From: Treponema sp.
Lineage (GTDB): Bacteria; Spirochaetota; Spirochaetia; Treponematales; Treponemataceae
Direction of reading: 5' to 3'
DNA length: 64,000 nt
Assembly (NCBI GenBank): GCA_016293005.1
Contig: JAEDFA010000003.1
Span: 4,018-68,017 of the forward strand
Position 1 is the first letter of the stretch. Each line of letters begins with the position of its first letter. A model generated the notes under the pieces. It was not told the origin of the DNA, searched no databases, and was given only the letters and a program-made list of their open reading frames with translations. Shown one piece after another: positions 60,551 to 64,000 of this stretch. A program made the position numbers and the translations under genes.

Positions 60551-61675
60551 GTGTTAATCAGGTATGGAACAGACTCAAACGGCAATCCTGTAAAAAAAGC
60601 TGTCGTTTATACAAAAGAAGAACATCAGATTCCAAAAAATAAAATTGATGTAGATGCTGTATATATAATTTCACGACTCAAGGATTTAGGCTTTCAGGCA
60701 TATATAGTAGGCGGTGCTGTGCGCGATTTAATCGTTGGTGCTGAACCAAAAGATTTTGATATCGTAACAAATGCAACGCCTTCAAGAATAAAAAAATTAT
60801 TCAGAAATTCTCGCATAATCGGTAAAAGATTCCGTATTGTTCATGTAATTTTTGGAAACAAAATTTTTGAAGTAAGCACATTCCGGTCTAATGCCGTAAG
60901 TTCTGTTGGAAATGATTTTGGAACAATGGATGAAGATGTTCTTCGCCGTGATTTTACGTTAAATGCGCTTTATTATGACCCGATTTTAGAGCAGGTTATT
61001 GATTATGTAGACGGAATGAGAGATATAAAAAAGCATATAATTCGTCCTGTAATTCCTCTTGAAACTATTTTTATAGATGACCCGGTAAGAATGCTTCGGG
61101 CTATAAAATATGCTGCAAAAACTGATTCAAAAATGTCTTTTCTTCTTCGTCATAAAATCCGGCATAGTGCAAGTCTTTTAAATCAGATTTCTCCGTCACG
61201 CCTTACAGAAGAACTTTTAAAAATCATAAATTCATCTCATGCCTATCAGATTGTTACAGAAGCGCTTGATACCGATTTGTATATGACTCTTCAACCTGCT
61301 GCAACCGGAATGATGTACGAAAACAAGAAATTCGAAAATTCTTATATGAAAAATATGCAGCTTCTTGACGAATTTGTAAAAAAAGAACCTGATGCCCGAC
61401 TTGGAAAAAAACTTGTCTTTTTGATTTCTGATTTTATCGAAAGTTTAACTGACTGGAAAAAAGAAACCGAAGATAAATTCTCAAGCGGAGAACTTTACAA
61501 AAAAACATGGACTGAATGCCGGAATTTTATTCTTCCTATGAATCCTCAGCGCACGGAACTTGAGTATGCCGTAAAAGAAGTTCTTACAAATCTTGGAGTT
61601 CCGCTTAAATCTTTAAAAAAGAAAGAGTCTGTTTTAAGAAAAAGTATAAAAAAAGTTTCAAAACCAAAAGATTAA
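60551..61675 (+). CDS. pcnB: Poly(A) polymerase / CCA-adding family protein, PcnB type
   Basis: A 374-residue class II nucleotidyltransferase. GGAVRDLIVGAEPKDFDIVTNATPSRIKKLF gives the GG and DxD catalytic motifs, followed by RRDFTLNALYYDP and DPVRMLRAIKYAAK, typical of PcnB-type poly(A) polymerases. It begins at GTG 60551 (VLIRYGTDSNGNPVKKAVVYTKEEHQI, as in other treponemes as I recall). The alternative function, tRNA CCA addition, cannot be excluded from sequence alone. The promoter puts the 5' end at or near the GTG. A Lys-rich tail closes the protein. Confidence 0.85.
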   Translation: MLIRYGTDSNGNPVKKAVVYTKEEHQIPKNKIDVDAVYIISRLKDLGFQAYIVGGAVRDLIVGAEPKDFDIVTNATPSRIKKLFRNSRIIGKRFRIVHVIFGNKIFEVSTFRSNAVSSVGNDFGTMDEDVLRRDFTLNALYYDPILEQVIDYVDGMRDIKKHIIRPVIPLETIFIDDPVRMLRAIKYAAKTDSKMSFLLRHKIRHSASLLNQISPSRLTEELLKIINSSHAYQIVTEALDTDLYMTLQPAATGMMYENKKFENSYMKNMQLLDEFVKKEPDARLGKKLVFLISDFIESLTDWKKETEDKFSSGELYKKTWTECRNFILPMNPQRTELEYAVKEVLTNLGVPLKSLKKKESVLRKSIKKVSKPKD

Positions 61676-61692
61676 TGTTAATTTTTGTTTTT

Positions 61693-62580
61693 TTAATTTG
61701 AATCAGGCGGAAGTGATATTTTATCGATAATGATGTTGACTTCTTCGATTAAAATTCCTGTAAAACTTTCGATTTTGTCGATTATGAACTGCTGAAGTTT
61801 GTGAATTTTTCCTGTAAGTTGTGTCCCAAAAGGAACATCGATTGTCATAACGAGTTTGTAACCGCGGCTGTCTGTTTTTATAATCAGTTTCTTGATTTTT
61901 ATGTTTGCATCGTGCTCTAAAACGCAGTGCATGACCATTTGTGTTAAAGCTGCTTCTGAAATTTCGATTCTGCCTTTTTTTGAGAATTCCGGCTGAACAA
62001 TAGATTTTTCAAAAACCCGTCCGTCGTTTTGCCGTGATTTTCCGAAAAGTCCCCTGTTCCTTAAGAAAACTTTTACAGTATTTGAAAAAATTTGAGGATA
62101 ACTTCTTTTGATTTCTATTGAAGGAACAGGAATTACATGTTTTCCTTCTACTTGTCTTGCTTTTATTGCTTTTTCGATTTCTTCGCGCGTAGAAATATCT
62201 TCTATGTGGATTATTTTTTCTGGGGCAGGAAGTTGTAATCTCATTGCAATTTTTCCGACCATTTTTTCTGAAGTTCCAAGAATGAGAATTTTTTTAATTT
62301 TTGCTCTTTTTAAGGCTTTGGCAACTTCATCTCTGTGTTCTTTGTCATCGAAAAGCGCAACGCGGACTGCACCCATATAAGTTTTTTCTCTTTTTGCAGA
62401 ATGTCCGCCTAAAATTTTATCATTTTGAATTAAAAGACCATCGTCTATGATTGCAGTAATTCCGTATTTTTCTGCAAGCAATTTTGCTCTAAAACTCTTT
62501 CCTGTTCCGCTTTCTCCGACAAGGGCAAATACCGAACAAGTTTTTTTAGTCTGAATCAAATTAGAAATAAAATTTGCCAT
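61693..62580 (-). CDS. P-loop protein fused to an Asp23/Gls24-like domain
   Basis: A 295-residue protein with an N-terminal Walker A loop, FALVGESGTGKSFRAKLLAEKYGI (G22-S29), a middle that keeps a nucleotide-kinase-like pattern (ILILGTSEKMVGKIAMRLQLPAPEKIIHIED), and a C-terminal 100 residues resembling Asp23/Gls24 stress-envelope domains (ISEAALTQMVMHCVLEHDANIKIKKLIIKTDSRGYKLVMTIDVPFGTQL). The combination is unusual. Function is unknown. The frame opens at a GTG (62616), but TATAAT on the minus strand (62593-62588) ends seven bases before the ATG at 62580, which also starts at a natural point. Confidence 0.6.
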   Translation of the reverse strand: MANFISNLIQTKKTCSVFALVGESGTGKSFRAKLLAEKYGITAIIDDGLLIQNDKILGGHSAKREKTYMGAVRVALFDDKEHRDEVAKALKRAKIKKILILGTSEKMVGKIAMRLQLPAPEKIIHIEDISTREEIEKAIKARQVEGKHVIPVPSIEIKRSYPQIFSNTVKVFLRNRGLFGKSRQNDGRVFEKSIVQPEFSKKGRIEISEAALTQMVMHCVLEHDANIKIKKLIIKTDSRGYKLVMTIDVPFGTQLTGKIHKLQQFIIDKIESFTGILIEEVNIIIDKISLPPDSN

Positions 62581-62587
62581 ACATTTA

Positions 62588-62615
62588 ATTATATACCAAA
62601 TTTGAGCATTTTCCA
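62588..62615 (-). promoter_or_regulatory. Promoter of the P-loop/Gls24-like gene, leaderless type
   Basis: On the minus strand TGGAAA (62615-62610), 16-nt spacer, TATAAT (62593-62588), then seven bases to the ATG at 62580. Confidence 0.6.
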
Positions 62616-62631
62616 CTTTTTTATTAAAATT

Positions 62632-63582
62632 TTATGAAAATTTTACCCCTGAAAGAAAATCTGAAAGCGGCTTTTTGTAAGATGATGAAAGTTCTTCAGG
62701 GAGATTTAAGGGATTGTCTTTTGGAAAAATTAGTTTTTCAGCGTGTAAAAAAAATTCTCTTTCTGAAAATATTTTTTTTCCGCCGTACGCAGTGTCTCCT
62801 AATAGTGGAAAACCGTGGAAAGCGCTTTGACAGCGAATTTGATGAGTTCTTCCTGTTTGTATGAAAAATTTTACAATTGTAATGTCGTTTGAAAAAACTT
62901 TTTTGTGTTCAAGAGGAATGACATGTGTGACTGTTTTTTTGAATTTATCTGAAATTTTTTGTTTAGAGATTTGAACTGTGTAAAAGCGTTCTGTTTTTAA
63001 TTTTTCATCTTGATTTATGAAATCTTCCCAAATTTCTTCTGATTTTAACTTTCCCTGAATGACTGCGATGTATGATTTTTGAATCGTATGATTTGAAATG
63101 TTTTTAGAAAACCATTTTGCACCATTTAGACTCCAAGAAAATGTAATGATTCCCGTAGTTTTTTTGTCGAGGCGGTGAAGTGGACCTGGTGTAAAAGAAA
63201 TTGATGATGAGTCTTTTTTTAAAGCAAAAAATTTTTTTATGTCAGAATCGATTGAAGATTTATCTCCGTGAACTTTTTTGTCATAAGGTTTTTCGATGAA
63301 AATTAAGTCAGGTGTTTGAAAAATTATTTTATATGGAAAGATGAAGTTTTCGTTTTTTTCTGAATTTTGATTTTTTTCAAGAAGAAAAGATGCTATGTTG
63401 AGAACATCAGAGGATTCTGTCTTGTATTCAGGTTTTGATTTTTTACCATTGACTTTTACAAGACCTTTTCTGATGAAACTGTAAATTTCTGAAAGAGAAT
63501 GATTTTTAAAAATTTTTTTGAGAATTTTATCGAGTCGCCTCTGATAATCATCTGAACCAGTTTTTATATCTGTAAAATCCAT
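62632..63582 (-). CDS. RluA-family pseudouridine synthase (second copy)
   Basis: A 316-residue synthase. The N-terminal S4 domain reads RRLDKILKKIFKNHSLSEIYSFIRKGLVKVNGKKSKPEYKTESSDVL. The catalytic Asp sits in GPLHRLDKKTTGIITFSW, and GRTHQIRCQSAFHGFPLLGDTAYGG closes the core. It is about the same size as the gene at 32295 but shares only the family motifs, so it is a distinct paralogue. The target RNA is unknown. The start has no obvious ribosome site. It is divergent from the ArsR-like gene, with 229 bases between. Confidence 0.88.
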   Translation of the reverse strand: MDFTDIKTGSDDYQRRLDKILKKIFKNHSLSEIYSFIRKGLVKVNGKKSKPEYKTESSDVLNIASFLLEKNQNSEKNENFIFPYKIIFQTPDLIFIEKPYDKKVHGDKSSIDSDIKKFFALKKDSSSISFTPGPLHRLDKKTTGIITFSWSLNGAKWFSKNISNHTIQKSYIAVIQGKLKSEEIWEDFINQDEKLKTERFYTVQISKQKISDKFKKTVTHVIPLEHKKVFSNDITIVKFFIQTGRTHQIRCQSAFHGFPLLGDTAYGGKKIFSEREFFLHAEKLIFPKDNPLNLPEELSSSYKKPLSDFLSGVKFS

Positions 63583-63725
63583 AGTTTTAAGTGATTTTAG
63601 ATAAATTTAGAGAAAGTTTACAATATTTTTTATCTTTAAGGAAGTAAAGTTAGAATTTGAAAGATATTTTTAAGTTGAAATTATAGAAAATTAAAAAACT
63701 GTTTAGAAAATTTTCAAAATAGTTA

Positions 63726-63754
63726 TTGACAAAAAGAAAGGGGCAGCGTATATT
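63726..63754 (+). promoter_or_regulatory. Promoter of the ArsR-family gene
   Basis: TTGACA (63726-63731), 17-nt spacer, TATATT (63749-63754). One of the best sigma70 matches in the window. It directly precedes the palindromic operator. Confidence 0.8.
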
Positions 63755-63755
63755 C

Positions 63756-63777
63756 TATTTAGAAATATTTCTAAATA
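63756..63777. promoter_or_regulatory. Perfect 22-bp palindrome, likely operator
   Basis: Two perfect inverted half-sites TATTTAGAAAT (63756-63766) and ATTTCTAAATA (63767-63777). It starts two bases after the -10 box and covers the expected transcription start, the classic position for autorepression by the ArsR-family protein encoded next. Confidence 0.8.
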
Positions 63778-63811
63778 CCTTTTTATTCACGGAGGAATAT
63801 AACGGAACAAT

Positions 63812-64000
63812 ATGGCTTTTCAGGACACTTTTAAAGCTCTTTCCGATCCTGCAAGGCGAGAGATTCTTACAATCTTAAAAGCAGGAAAAAAATCAGCCGG
63901 AGAAATCGGCGAACAATTTAATATGACAGGCGCTACAATTTCGTATCACCTTTCAATATTAAAAAAAGCCGGTTTAATTGTAGAAACAAAGTTCAAGAAT
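63812..64000 (+). CDS. ArsR-family transcriptional repressor, N-terminal part (runs off the right edge)
   Basis: The visible 63 residues (MAFQDTFKALSDPARREILTIL, KSAGEIGEQFNMTGATISYHLSILKKAGLI) form the winged helix-turn-helix of the ArsR family; the opening is the FKALSDPxRRxIL pattern common in SdpR/autorepressor types. No metal-binding cysteines are visible in this part; the effector is unknown. GGAGG at 63791 is 16 bases upstream, while GGAA lies closer to the ATG. A perfect palindrome over the promoter implies autorepression. The stop and any downstream target gene lie outside the window. Confidence 0.88.
   Translation, partial: MAFQDTFKALSDPARREILTILKAGKKSAGEIGEQFNMTGATISYHLSILKKAGLIVETKFKN

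Noticed and set aside
1..64000. tRNA, rRNA, CRISPR or prophage genes.
   Set aside because: I saw no cloverleaf-type sequence, repeat array, integrase, transposase or phage structural gene; a covariance-model search was not possible here.

Overview
This AT-rich window reads as chromosomal core sequence from a spirochaete, most likely a host-associated Treponema. The signs are a P83/100-type surface antigen gene, spirochaete-style periplasmic flagellar rod genes (flgF-flgG-rod-binding protein), many small lipoproteins with cysteine lipoboxes, a GH57/DUF4912 glycogen pair, and a Treponema-like poly(A) polymerase-family protein with a GTG start. I see no rRNA, tRNA, CRISPR array, insertion sequence or prophage. 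No gene-free stretch exceeds about 275 bases.

Layout. 1-7.7 kb: end of a patatin-like phospholipase, then leuB, a two-gene chromate transporter, deoD, a sugar nucleotidyltransferase, fused aspartokinase-homoserine dehydrogenase and ilvN. 7.7-16 kb: a hypothetical gene, a membrane-anchored HExxH protein, an MBL-fold hydrolase, a pentapeptide-repeat protein facing murI, icd, dapL and an outer-membrane beta-barrel candidate. 16-30 kb: DUF4912 and GH57 genes, then a 3612-residue Ig-like-repeat lipoprotein with a nine-C tract near its 5' end. 30-39 kb: apt, asnA, a radical-SAM-like protein without the cluster motif, an RluA-type synthase, an SGNH hydrolase, an RlmI-type methyltransferase, miaA, tatD and an enlarged signal peptidase I. 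39-48 kb: secA, a lipoprotein/membrane/mutT/SH3/neuB operon, and glgC. 48-54.6 kb: flgF-flgG-rod protein, murC, a CBS-domain hemolysin-family protein, yicC and a cytidylate-kinase-like gene. 54.6-64 kb: P83/100 antigen, a propeller-like secreted protein, an RNA uracil methyltransferase, an alpha/beta hydrolase, pcnB, a P-loop protein, a second RluA synthase, and the start of an ArsR-family repressor with a palindromic operator.

The genes serve amino-acid synthesis (leuB, thrA, ilvN, dapL, asnA), peptidoglycan precursors (murI, dapL, murC), glycogen (glgC, GH57), export (secA, lepB), RNA modification and the cell surface.

The most notable pattern is regulatory. About fifteen genes, including secA, murC, icd, lepB, apt, murI and glgC, have no Shine-Dalgarno site. 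Instead a sigma70-type -10 box ends only 6-9 nt before the start codon, which predicts leaderless mRNAs. The other genes carry ordinary GGAG-type sites. The second notable signal is the C9 tract: loss or gain of one C would truncate the giant lipoprotein, a classic phase-variation arrangement. All functional calls come from reading the sequence; no database search was run.
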